From: Saprospiraceae bacterium | GTDB lineage: Bacteria > Bacteroidota > Bacteroidia > Chitinophagales > Saprospiraceae | NCBI GenBank assembly: GCA_028285545.1 | Contig: JANQPA010000106.1 | Span: 48,065-112,064 of the forward strand | Direction: 5' to 3' | Length of the DNA: 64,000 bases | In this document: positions 1 through 11,500 of the stretch, in pieces | How the letters are laid out: each line of letters opens with the position of its first letter | Numbering within the stretch: the first letter of the stretch is position 1 | Notes under the pieces: generated by a model | What the model was told of the DNA's origin: nothing | Databases searched by the model: none | What the model saw: the letters and a program-made list of their open reading frames with translations, nothing else | Position numbers and translations under genes: made by a program

Positions 1-19
1 TTTAGTTAGTTGGAAAGGA

Positions 20-2449
20 ATGATGAATTTCCACGAATTAGACGCTCTGGAATTCGTGAAAAAAGATATCCAACCCAAAGGACTTCGAAAAGGTATTGAC
101 GAATTAATTCAAGCGCTTAGGGAAGAACGAAGCTTGAAGGTCGCTTATCAATCTTTGGAAGATCCCTTCTACGATATACAAAAACCTGAAGGTTTTGAGA
201 TAGTAGTTAATAGGGGAACCGATAATGAAACAGATCGTCCGATTGCCATTTGGACCCTCACTATGGATGGTGCTTTTACTGAAGAAGATTTTACTTTCAT
301 CAGGGGATTGTCAAGCGAGCCAAATTTCCAGGAAGGAATGGATAGACTTATAAATTCCATCACTACCCGAGTAACCATTGAAGGTTCCGATGAGGATGAA
401 ATTAATGGAATTCAATTACCGGATGGCAAGCCTGATAAACTCAGCTATAGTGCTCCGGATTTGGAATGGATCGGCCTTATGAGTGCAAATGAAGAAAGCA
501 TTTTACAGGAACTTGCCGCAGCACCTGAAACGCAGGAAATTCTTAAGCAGGCTATTATCGACCTAATAGCAGCAATCAAGGTAAATGTACCAAGTGCATT
601 AAATGATTTTAATCAAAGTACAAACATCCAAATGCCATATCCTTTATTTGACGGAAATCAATTGGCCAACTGTACCGGCATTGAAGCATTTAGTAGTATC
701 AGCATTAATACTAGTCAGGGTGAATTGAGTATGGAAATGGCTCCGTATACTGTTCTCACCAGAGCACAGATTATGCAGAGGGTAAGTTTATGTGTCCATC
801 CTAACGATCCTATTATTGCATCTTTGGAAGCTATTCTTGATCTCTTGGATGAGGAGATTACCAGTAAAGATTATGATTCAGGGGTTCTGGCGCTCAGAAT
901 AAGACAAACACTGCTGGAGGTCGAAAGAGATCAGTTGCAGGAGGCTTTTTCAGCAGCCCAAGATAAAGCAACTGTCCAAAAACTTTATGAAGATCTTATT
1001 ATCAAGGCAAATCTGGAAAAGCTTTTGAAGAAATATACGGTTGAAACTGTTCTTAGCAATGCTGCTGATATTAGCGATCCAATCTTAAATGGTATGGAAG
1101 CAGAGGAATCAGATGCTGTACAGATTAGTTTTCTTGGAAAGGACTTAGAAGGCCTTGATCAATTACAGGCAGATGAAGGTTTTAATACCGCTATCAACGA
1201 GATAGTAGAATTAATAAATAGTCACCAGATTCGCATTCCTTTAGCTCGGCAAGTGGCCGATGAGCCTGATAAGCCACTTTCTAATTTTGAAGGTTTGTCG
1301 GTTAAAGTTTCTGAGGTAAGTGATTCATTTTTAGACATCTCGGGAGTAGAAATGGATGAAGAAAGTGGTTTTTATACAGCTTTTATTTTTAAAGGAGCCA
1401 TTGATGCTTCAACCAGAACAGCTTTGTTAAACGCTGATGTTCCTTTGGAATTGGAACTTGCCATTAGAAAGATGCTAGAGGAGGCCGACCGGCATTTTGT
1501 TCAACTTCTTTTGAATCCTGGTTTTGAATTTATCCCCGAAGAGATTCGTCGCAAATTTGAGGTGGTAGACAATGGAACGGATTATGTTTCCATCAATTGG
1601 AAGGGCAATATACTGGATGATGAAGAACAGGTCCTTAAAAATTGGCTCCTGGGGTTTCTAGGAAATGAAAATTTGCTGGATGCTCTTCTTGCTTCTCTTC
1701 AGGATTTAGGATCACTAGTTATTCCAATGGAACCTCTTATTCCTAATGAATTAGAAGATAAAATTCAACTAACAGATCGGGATTTAGCCTGGCTGAACCC
1801 TGCAGAAACAGATGTTGAATTTCTACAATCCTGGAAAGAAAACGAAACGACTACGGAACCCATCAAAATGGCAATCGACGCAGGTTTAGACTCTTTCAAT
1901 AATAATCCTGATCAATCGATTATAGTGGTTAGTTTACCAGAAAAAATAAGTATCCGACCACGACAAGAAGATCTCCCGGGTGAATTAAAAGAGGTATTGG
2001 AACTTACTGGTACCTCACTGGTATGGAAGAGTTTAGTAAATACCCGAAGTCAAATGGATTTGCTGCGAGACATTGGCCAGATTGGCGATGAAGCATTTTT
2101 ACAATCTATTCATGTATTGGAAGAGGCAATATCAGAGATCCTGGTAAGCCTTTCACTTGATCCCGTGATTTCTATTAGGCCTTCCAATCAAGATCTTCCA
2201 GAAGAATTACAAGATAAGTTATCCTTTGGTAATCAATTACTTCGGGTTTATGGCCCTCTGACTTTTGAACAGGGGCGTCTGCTAAATTCCCAATTCGAAA
2301 ACCCACTTGACCGACAAAATATTCAAGCCTTTTATAATGCAAGTGTACGGACCATTTTGCAAAACAAGGATATTCGAATTAGGAGTCGTAGAGGTGCTGC
2401 TGCCCCTAGCAATTTGGACCCACTGGAATTCAAAAAGCTTGAGGAGTGA
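20..2449 (+). CDS. Hypothetical 809-aa protein built of degenerate ~40-aa repeats
   Basis: I do not recognise a named family. The protein has no signal peptide, lipobox or membrane segment, is acidic, and is mostly alpha-helical by composition. At least eight degenerate copies of one motif can be seen, near residues 75, 148, 364, 443, 520, 588, 667 and 740. Each has a hydrophobic-x-W/F-x-G-like strand, then a short loop with acidic residues, then a helix ending in leucines. Between several copies lies a linker of the form I-x-I/R-P-x-x-x-x-L-P-x-E-L, clearest near residues 640 and 710. The start has two ATGs in tandem (20 and 23); the second is better spaced from the purine-rich GGAAAGGA just upstream. 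The next gene follows after 58 bases without a clear terminator, so the two probably form one transcript that may begin left of the window. It is likely a cytoplasmic or non-classically released structural protein, but function is unknown. Confidence 0.85.
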   Translation: MMNFHELDALEFVKKDIQPKGLRKGIDELIQALREERSLKVAYQSLEDPFYDIQKPEGFEIVVNRGTDNETDRPIAIWTLTMDGAFTEEDFTFIRGLSSEPNFQEGMDRLINSITTRVTIEGSDEDEINGIQLPDGKPDKLSYSAPDLEWIGLMSANEESILQELAAAPETQEILKQAIIDLIAAIKVNVPSALNDFNQSTNIQMPYPLFDGNQLANCTGIEAFSSISINTSQGELSMEMAPYTVLTRAQIMQRVSLCVHPNDPIIASLEAILDLLDEEITSKDYDSGVLALRIRQTLLEVERDQLQEAFSAAQDKATVQKLYEDLIIKANLEKLLKKYTVETVLSNAADISDPILNGMEAEESDAVQISFLGKDLEGLDQLQADEGFNTAINEIVELINSHQIRIPLARQVADEPDKPLSNFEGLSVKVSEVSDSFLDISGVEMDEESGFYTAFIFKGAIDASTRTALLNADVPLELELAIRKMLEEADRHFVQLLLNPGFEFIPEEIRRKFEVVDNGTDYVSINWKGNILDDEEQVLKNWLLGFLGNENLLDALLASLQDLGSLVIPMEPLIPNELEDKIQLTDRDLAWLNPAETDVEFLQSWKENETTTEPIKMAIDAGLDSFNNNPDQSIIVVSLPEKISIRPRQEDLPGELKEVLELTGTSLVWKSLVNTRSQMDLLRDIGQIGDEAFLQSIHVLEEAISEILVSLSLDPVISIRPSNQDLPEELQDKLSFGNQLLRVYGPLTFEQGRLLNSQFENPLDRQNIQAFYNASVRTILQNKDIRIRSRRGAAAPSNLDPLEFKKLEE

Positions 2450-2507
2450 TTTTACTGGAACCTGTTTTTTTAAACATGATTAAACGTCAGTTTTAATTTA
2501 ACTCAAC

Positions 2508-5500
2508 ATGGGAAATAACTCAAATTCAATAATAATAAATGGGCCATTTTGGGATGCACAGGCCACTATTGTTAAGGTCTTAAATCCTGTTTCGACCTCA
2601 CCAATTACCTTATTTGGAGAAAATTTTAATACTTATAATAAGGGGCAGTCACCTGAAAATTGGAGAGAAACGGGAGATCTTATCAATGCAACTTTTGCCG
2701 ACCAAAAATTTAAGATAGATGATTTGTCAGATGATTTGGTTCTGCGAACTGCTAACCAGACTCAAAGTAAATTTCATTCACATGTGGATACCATCTCCTC
2801 CAGAGACTGGACAAATTATCAATTTAGAGGGCAATTCAGGAATACCAATGTTAATGGGAAAGTTGGAGTTACTTTTTTGAGCCAGTTTAGAGTGAATGGA
2901 AGCAATGCCTACTATCGACTGTCTAACGAGGGGGAAGATCAAACCTTGGTTTTACAAAAAAGAGTAGAAGGACAGGAAGCTGTTATTGTTCAATCTTTTA
3001 ATCTGGCAATGCCTCTTAAAAAATTTGTTGACTTCGAAGTCACCACGGAAGATACGGGCAACCTTACCAAAATTACAGTTAAGGTGAATATCGGTAACCA
3101 GGAAGAAATCATTGTCTTTGAAGATGCTGATAACAATCGCCTTATTTCCGGAACGGTAGGAATATATGCCGATGGGACTGGAATGAAACAGTTTGATGGA
3201 TTTGTAGTTAAGGGTCTTGGAGCTGTAGATTATTCGGCAATTAAAGGTTTGTTTATTGACTATCCTCCAGCTTTTGTGGAAGAAGAGGAAAATATTATTC
3301 TCATTCCTGGAACACAAATTGTTGTCTGCAAAGTTCATAGTGCTGCCATTAGTTTGTTTGGTGAGGGAAGTGTTTTACTTGAATGGGAAAGCCCTGCAAG
3401 CAGTTCGGCAGAAATCCCTAATTATGATGCTCAACAATTGAAAGAAGAAGTTGCTAAAGGCAAGCTAAGTTTGCTGGCTTTACGCAATATGTCAGGAGGT
3501 GACATGCCTACTTTCAGATGTTTGAATGGATATATTAATTTGAATTTTCTTGAAGCCAAAGATAATGCGGAAAACAGATTATATGAAGAATTAAGACTAA
3601 GTAAGGCAGACCCTGGACTCCGATCTGGAATGTCAAATTTGCCAGGTACTATCTCCTTAAATGCAAGTGGTATTTCTTTATTCGGAGCTATAGAATTACC
3701 ATGGGTTTTGAATCCTGTGCGGGAACATCCGGCCTATTTTCTACTGGTGAAAACATTTGCAAAAAACAACTCGGATTTGAAATATCGATTGTTGCTGCAA
3801 AAAGAGCGGTTCACCAAAGAGGAAGAGTTGCTTTGGATTGATGCCTGGCAGGAATTTGCTGCTGCGGTTAATCCCAAATTCCCGCAACTCCCCATAAAAA
3901 AAGTGCCAGCACAGCCTAGTAGTCCTTCCTGGCTTACCTTTGAAGTCTCGGATATCTTTAATATTCCCAGTCTTTTTTGGCTATTAGAACTTGAAACCAC
4001 CAATTCTTTAACAGAGCCAACCTTAAATTTTGATAAGGGGACAGTTAGCATATTTTTAACAGATCAAAGACTTTATGATGAAGAAAATGCTCCAGATGCA
4101 GTAGCAAAAATATTGCCGGATCAGCTTAAGGTGCTTAAGGTATCTGATGCTACTTCCAGCAAATTGGAAATTATTATTAATCCTTCTGTGGATGGGAATT
4201 CGCTAGAAGATGATAATATGTTGAGTGTAATTTATTCTGCACAACATTTAAACAACACTGAATGGGATGAAACTTTTAAGGCCCAAAACCTTAGATTAGC
4301 CTATGATGCAGTAGAAACACCCCGAAGATTAAGAATGCATCAGGATCTGCTCACTCCAGCATGGAATGGATCATTTAATGACGAAAATAAAGCCAGCGAG
4401 CCTTTAGACCAGCCCATAATTTGGGGCGGGGTACCCTTAGAGGATGGTTGGTGTCAGCTTCCTGTTTTTAACTTAACGGAACAGATTTATATTGATATTG
4501 GACTAAGTAATGATATTGACTCTACCTCTCAGCAACAAGTGGATAGTAAGTTTCAAGGAGCCGTATCCTATACCAATCTTGAAGTTCTAGCTCAGCCGGA
4601 AGGAGAACTAAAGGAAAACAATTGGGATTTTAATATTCTCAATACTGAACAATTATTTGGTAAAATTAGCCTAGAGTCAAATGACTTAGATAAATTGGAA
4701 CTAAAAAGTATTAACCTGGTACTCAAAGATCCGGAAGTATCATTGAATGGATTTGTTTGGATGAGTACTCAGAAACCTTCAGTTAACAATGCTCTTCCTA
4801 ATTTTGATAACTGGATAAATGCCTTGTTTCCAATAAATTTGAAGAGTATTTCTGAAAAATTGATTTTCCCACCTTTATTATTCTTTGAATTTGAAGAGCT
4901 CAATTTTAAACTGCCCTTAGGCTTGGATGAAGAACAAGGTCTTCATGCAGTTTTGGACAATTGGAATGTTCGCTACCAGGCGGATGAACCTAAGGTGAAA
5001 CAGTTGATGGACGCTAACTTACTGTCCGAAAATATTCTTTTGGATAACCTTCCATTGATTTGGATTCATCATCCTGTATTACCAGCTATCCAGGCATTGC
5101 CTTTGACCCAATCTTCCGAGCCCCCCAATTTCCCAAGTACAAGCCGGCAATTGGCGCCCTTCAGCTTCAAGCGTGTTGAATCTAATGGAGCCTTCTTTCC
5201 AGACAATTGGAATTTCGCCTCAGTAGGAGGAGCAAAAACCTGGTTAAATGCGGTTGGTGACTTAGTAGCCAACAAAGAATGGGAGAGCCTGGAGGATATT
5301 CCAATGGTTTCATTGAGTATTCCTGGGTTGATTTTCGATCCAAAACTGGGACTTTCTGAGCCTGCTTCTTATTATCAACAATTGAGGGTGCAATACAGAC
5401 TAGACCTACCCTATACCGATGAAATTAATGCCTTGGCCCAGCTTCCTAAGGAACCAAAGAGGGATGATGAAATCACTCCTCTTCCTGATGATCCTCCTAT

Positions 5501-8500
5501 TGAGCCACCCCTGCCACTTGATCGAAGCTCTTTTTTAGAGCACTGGCAGCGACTAAGTAATCTGGCCAATCTGGCCAGTGTAGATGCAGTTGAAACTTTA
5601 CAGGAAGAGAACGGTGAGGTCAGCGTCCAAAATTTAATTGAACCCTTGATCTGGCCTATCAACCTGACAGCTGCTCTTAATCAATATCCAGGGGCATTGC
5701 ATTTACAAGATTTGTTATCAGGAGAATCAGTTTCATTGGAAAAATTAGCTGCTCTTAAAGGAATTTCCGGTCGGTTTTCAAAAAAAGAAGATAATAAAAT
5801 TGAGTTGACCAATACTGGAGATCATTTAATAGAGGTGGAAGCGAATAGTATGCTTAACTGGCGCAGTGAAGATGGTAAAAGCTTTAGAGATCAAAGAGGG
5901 CTTTATCGATCACAGGTAGAAAAACAAAACATTCCTAATCTATTATTTCAAACACAGGTAAGCCTGAATGAAAATGGAACTACATATAATATATCCAGTT
6001 TGTTCTCAGGTCTGGAAATGAAAATTTCCGAGGAGCAGGAATGGCTTTTCTGGTTTAAGGATGTGCCCCTTAAGATAAAAGGTAACAGCGAAATATTTCA
6101 GGCTTCTGGAGATGATGCTTTTATCAGATCAACCATATCAAAAGATAAAGACATAAATGACCCAGAAGGATTGTCTAAGAGTTATAATTTCCTTCAAGGA
6201 TATGAATGGAGGCTTAAAGGACAAGGGGATACTGGCACAGAAATAGGGTATTTACCCTTACTAAACCTGCATTTTTATCCATTATCCTTAGACGAAGTAC
6301 AATTCAAAGAAAAATTACTTGAAAAGGTGGTAGTGGTCGGCCGCCTTCAATTGCCTAATGTAAGTAATACTGAACAAGATACCCTTAACAATACGGTCAG
6401 AGTAACGTTTTCAAATCTCAATGGTACAATGGTGTTAAGCCAGGTTGCTCCCTATTTTGATGAAGTTCCAATAGAGTGGCCTCTTGAAGTAGATGAAAGT
6501 AAAAGCCAGGGGGAAATACCCCGTTTATGCTGGTCATCACTAATCTTGCATAAAACCGATTCCATTCCCACCCATTTTGAATTGGTAGCTCCTATTGCTA
6601 AATTATTATTATTTGAAACGGAGTGGAAAATCCAATTAGAAAATATTGATTTAAGCTCCGGTTTGTTAGAGGAAAAATCCATTAATCTATCCGAAGACCT
6701 GCCCCAGGATATCATTGCAGATGCCTATACTTTAGCACTGGATTTGGAAAATAATTTTCGACATCGTTTTGATCTCTTTTTTAACATAAGACTAGGGGAT
6801 CAGAAAAGAGCCAATTTTAGTGCTCGCATAATCTTTCACATTGTTTCTGAAGAGGAAGAGTTTATCAGTCTGGATGAAGCTAAATTATTTGATTTATTGC
6901 CCCTGGAATTTGTCCCACCAGGAGGGGCCGCCTGTGAAGGCCGACAGGAGGAGGAAGATATAGAAGAAGGACAGAGTAAATTGACGGTTCACTATGCTAA
7001 TTTAAGCCTGCAATTTAACTGGGCTAATATTTCAACGGATCAGGAGGAAACAATTTATTTTCTGCCGGGAATACCACTCAATACCCAATCCCAGATCTGT
7101 AACCCTGGAATTGCTACCCTAAGTTTTAAGCCTGGTAAAATTATCAATGGGATTCCTGAGCTTATAATTCAATCCGGATATTTAGAGGCTGTCTTCAGCA
7201 CAGGCTGGAATGGTTTTTTGCAAAGTAATGCAGTTATGACAAAAAGCATGGTATTTGATGCTACTGCAGGAGAAGTAACTATTGGATTTAATTCCGAATT
7301 CCTTACAAATCGCTGGCTAGACAAAGTGTTGCTTAATGGTTATCTCGAAGTAAAAAACCTGATCTCCTGGCCCTTTAATCTTAACCATGATCCAACTACA
7401 CAGACCCTTCTCGTTCCCTCTGCCTCGGATCCTAGCCCTGGTGATTTGGTTCATTTAAGGCATAGTATTCGCATTCTATTGAATCAGCATCAATTATCCT
7501 CTGATATTCTGGCCGTATCCGAATTAGAGGAAAATAGCGATTGTATATTTCATTTATCAGAAGAAAAGACATGGCAGTTTCTGGCTGTTGCAGAACATCA
7601 AATTGTAAAAATTGATCCCAGTAGTATCATCAATGAATCAGAAGAGCAGATGAAGGAAGAATTTCGATGGACTGTTCAGCAGGAAATTAGATGGATACCC
7701 AAGAAAAGGTACAAGCATTTTATTAACTTCTTATCAGGAAAAGAATTGTCGGCCGATGATTTAAGTGATGTTATAGAAAGTGATGAAGTATTTATCGATG
7801 AAGAATCTGATGAGGCCATCATAAGAGGTAGAATCATAAATGATCTGAATCAAGGAATTCCAAATGTGAGAGTTCAATTGTACATCAAGTTAGGGCTTAA
7901 TTTGGTGGCTTTAAGTGGTGTTCCCTTTACCACCACTCAGGATGACGGCAGTTTTGAATTTATAGGAGTACCTAAACAGGAAATTCTTAGGTCTGATGAC
8001 GGCCAAGTCTTTTTTAAGGTGTGGCGGCCTGGGGTTGAGGATTTTATTCTGCCACAGGATTCTCCTGCCTGGAATTTGGAAATGCAATCACAAATTATAT
8101 TGTTGAATATAGATTTTGAGGCAAGACAGGCTAATTATTTATCTATGCCTCTTTGTGAATTGCTCTCGGAGGCACTGGATTATACAGATGACCATACCAT
8201 TATTGTTGAAGCTTCATCTCCATTTTGGCTTAGGGCCGAACCCATCGGTACTCAGAATTTTACCAATATTCAGTTTTTACCCAATGGAATCCAATCTGCC
8301 ATCTTGTCTTCTCCAGAAGACTACCTTGCTTCCGATCCCCAAGATCCCAAATGGCAATTATTGTGTATGCCATTTATTGGACGATTGCAAAGAAACCTGG
8401 ATGCTTACACCAATTTAGAACCCGAAAATGTTGATTTGTTAAAAGGGCTAAACGTGGACCCAATAATAGGGATTTTGGGGGCAAAGAACCTCAATATGGT

Positions 8501-11500
8501 GCCTCCACGATGGGCCTTGGCCTTATCTTCCTGGAGTGATGCAGAAAACTATGTTTTATCAGTGAATATATTTGATAGCCCCACTTTTCTACGTTTTTCT
8601 TCGCTTGATTTTCAAGTATTGCAAGAAAATTGGATCAGGCTTCAGAACCCACCTACTGAAGGGAAGGCTCAAAACTTGACGAGTATTACGGCCTCATTGC
8701 CAGATGGAGTATCCCGCATCAGCAGGGCAGCCTCCCTGGTTCAGGCTTTTATTGCCATGCGTATGGCCTTTCCTCCTAAAGCCAATGACTACAACCTGGA
8801 ATTTCTGGAAGAATGGTATAAGGAAATCAATAATTTGGAAGAAGGAGAAGATTTAGGAAAGGAAATAGTTTGGGAAGATCTATATGGCCGAACGGGGCCT
8901 GTCAGCTGGCGTGAGGACAGTTTGATGGAGTTTACTTTCCCAAGCTCCCTGAATGCATCGAATGAAATTCCTCTTCAATGGGTTGGACTGGGACTTAATC
9001 TTTTAGAGCTATTAAGTATTTCCACCACCACCATCACTACTGGTGATGCCAAACGTTTTGCGGCAGCTACGGTGATTCCTGTACCAGATCACCAAGCTCC
9101 CATGAGCTTTGCTGTGAGTCCCTATTTGGGCCTTAAGTTTCTTTCTATTAATGAGAATAGATCCCTTCTACTCGTCTCTTCGGAATTACTGTGTCTTGAC
9201 CAGGTAAGTAATTCATTAAGACCTATAATTAGTCGTCTGTGGACCAAAAGCCCATCTGGTGAAGAGCCCCTAAGCTTTGCTGATTTACTTAGCCAAATTG
9301 ATTTTTGGGCAAGAGAAACTCATGCCAAATTATGCCCGGATTCTCCATTGGCTATAGTAAGATTAAGAAAAATTGAGGGTAGAGAAAATGCAGAAGGTTT
9401 GGTAACCACTACTTATGGATTCAGGTGGGTAAAGATAATTGCTAAGGCTCAACTACCTAAAAGGGTTTTCAATCTTCGTACCAAGGTTGATTATTTGAAA
9501 TTCCGAGAGGGGCAATTTGGCGGCTTTGATATAATGTCTCAAGTAGAAGCAAATCCACAGTCATTGCCTGCCCATGATTTCGAATTAGCAGCGCCACAGG
9601 TAGTAGGAGTGCAAGCAATTTATATAGATCCTGAACAATTGAAAAATGAGGGTTCGTTGGATGAAAAAGAGCAATCCCTTGCCAGGGTATCAAAAGATTG
9701 GCCCTATGGCTTGAGTACCTTAAAACTCACTTCTACTTTCACTGAGGATTCAAAAGGAGTGGTAGGAAAGCAGGAGCTTAACCCAGAAGAGATCAGCCGC
9801 ATTAGATTGTGGTGGCAGTCCGTCCAACATTTTGTGCAATATCGCTCTGCTTTATCTGGCCAATCAGTTTCGGGTTTGCCAAGTAAATTCAAAGCCGAGG
9901 CCATAAAAAGTTTATTGCCAATATTGCCTGATTTGCCCCTGCCGGATAAGGAAATATTTGATATTATCAACCTGGATGCTGATGATGCAAATGATAAATT
10001 GAGCAGGATTTGGCAAACTATTTTGCCTGGCGAAGTAAGTGTTTACCCAATTGGATCACGTTCTGGAGCTCCTTTTATTTTTAGGCATTATTTACAAACT
10101 CAGGCGGTATACCAGGATGAAGAGAAACAATGGCAATCAAAAAGTCTGAATTCCGGCAGCATCCCCGTCCAGCATCGATTTCCTAGACCAGTGAGTATTC
10201 CTCCAAACTCACTTGGAGGAGAAAATCATGCACTACAAACCTGGGCCAGTTATTTTATCCCAGATATGAACTCTTATGCGGAATTGCAACCTCAAGATGA
10301 AGCATTCTTTGCTGGTCTGATAGAGGTAAATGAAGAAGGTCTCCTTGTTAAACCCTGGAGAGGTTTAAACATTCGAATAGATGAGCCTGTCTATGGAGCC
10401 ATCCCATTGAATTGGAATGGACGTTTAGAGTTGAATATAGAAGCTTTTCGATCATTGCCAGGAACAGAGCCATTTGAGGAAAAGTTTAATCCAGAACAAT
10501 GGGAGATATTTGCACGGATTGAAAGTGAAAATGAAAAACTGATCTTTCAATTATTTTCCGACTCTGATAAAGAAAATTCGGACCTTTCCTCTATAAGGGA
10601 TGGTAAGGTAATCCTGAATTTTATCCAGGCCTCATCCAATAGCGAGGAAGAAGAGTTGAGCAATAGGCTATCTTCCATACTAAATTCCTTTTTGCCAGGA
10701 GAAACACTGGAATTGCAATTATTGGTTCGGGACCAGGAGACTACGCCAGGTTTTTATCAAACACTAAGTATCCCACTTACCATGCTGGCTGAGGTCGATC
10801 GTTTTCTGCCAGTAGAACCTTATTTTGTACAATTTGAAGATCCTGAGTACAATCGAAAATTGGCCTCTAGCAGTGCCAATGCTACTCGATTATTAGTAGT
10901 TGGTAAAGATCTGATAACCATGAGATTATCGACAGATCGAAAAACCTATAATTCGGGCAGTAAGATTTCTTTTAGGTTTGATATTCTGGAAGAAGGGAAG
11001 ACGCTAAAAGAAATATTCGAATTAAACCCGAATCTGGAAAGAATGGAAGAAAAATATACACTGGTGCTAAAGAGGTTTGATGTAAAGGATGGCGTTGATA
11101 AAATCATTGGTACCTACACTGAAATATTGAATCCTTTAGGACAATCCGAAACGCTTAGCAGAGGCAAACTGTTTCAATTTTCCATTTTGGATGAGCTGCT
11201 CAATTCAACAGTTACTGAATTTCGGCCTATTGATGATGGTGATACCCTCCAACTAGAACTAAAGATTGAAATGACGAAATTTGAAAAACCATCTGTGGGG
11301 GAAGAAGAGTTTGTAAGCATAGACTTGAAGGAAAAAATCATTCTTGATTTAAATATTGTATTGGAAAATGTTGACCCGGTTCCTGATGCGGCTTACGCTT
11401 TACTAAAAGCTGTTTCCATGGATACTTCCTTGCAAGTTCAATGTGCCAGATTTGCCTGGGCACCTAATCCTCAGCGGATAGAATTGGTGAATCCAGATGA

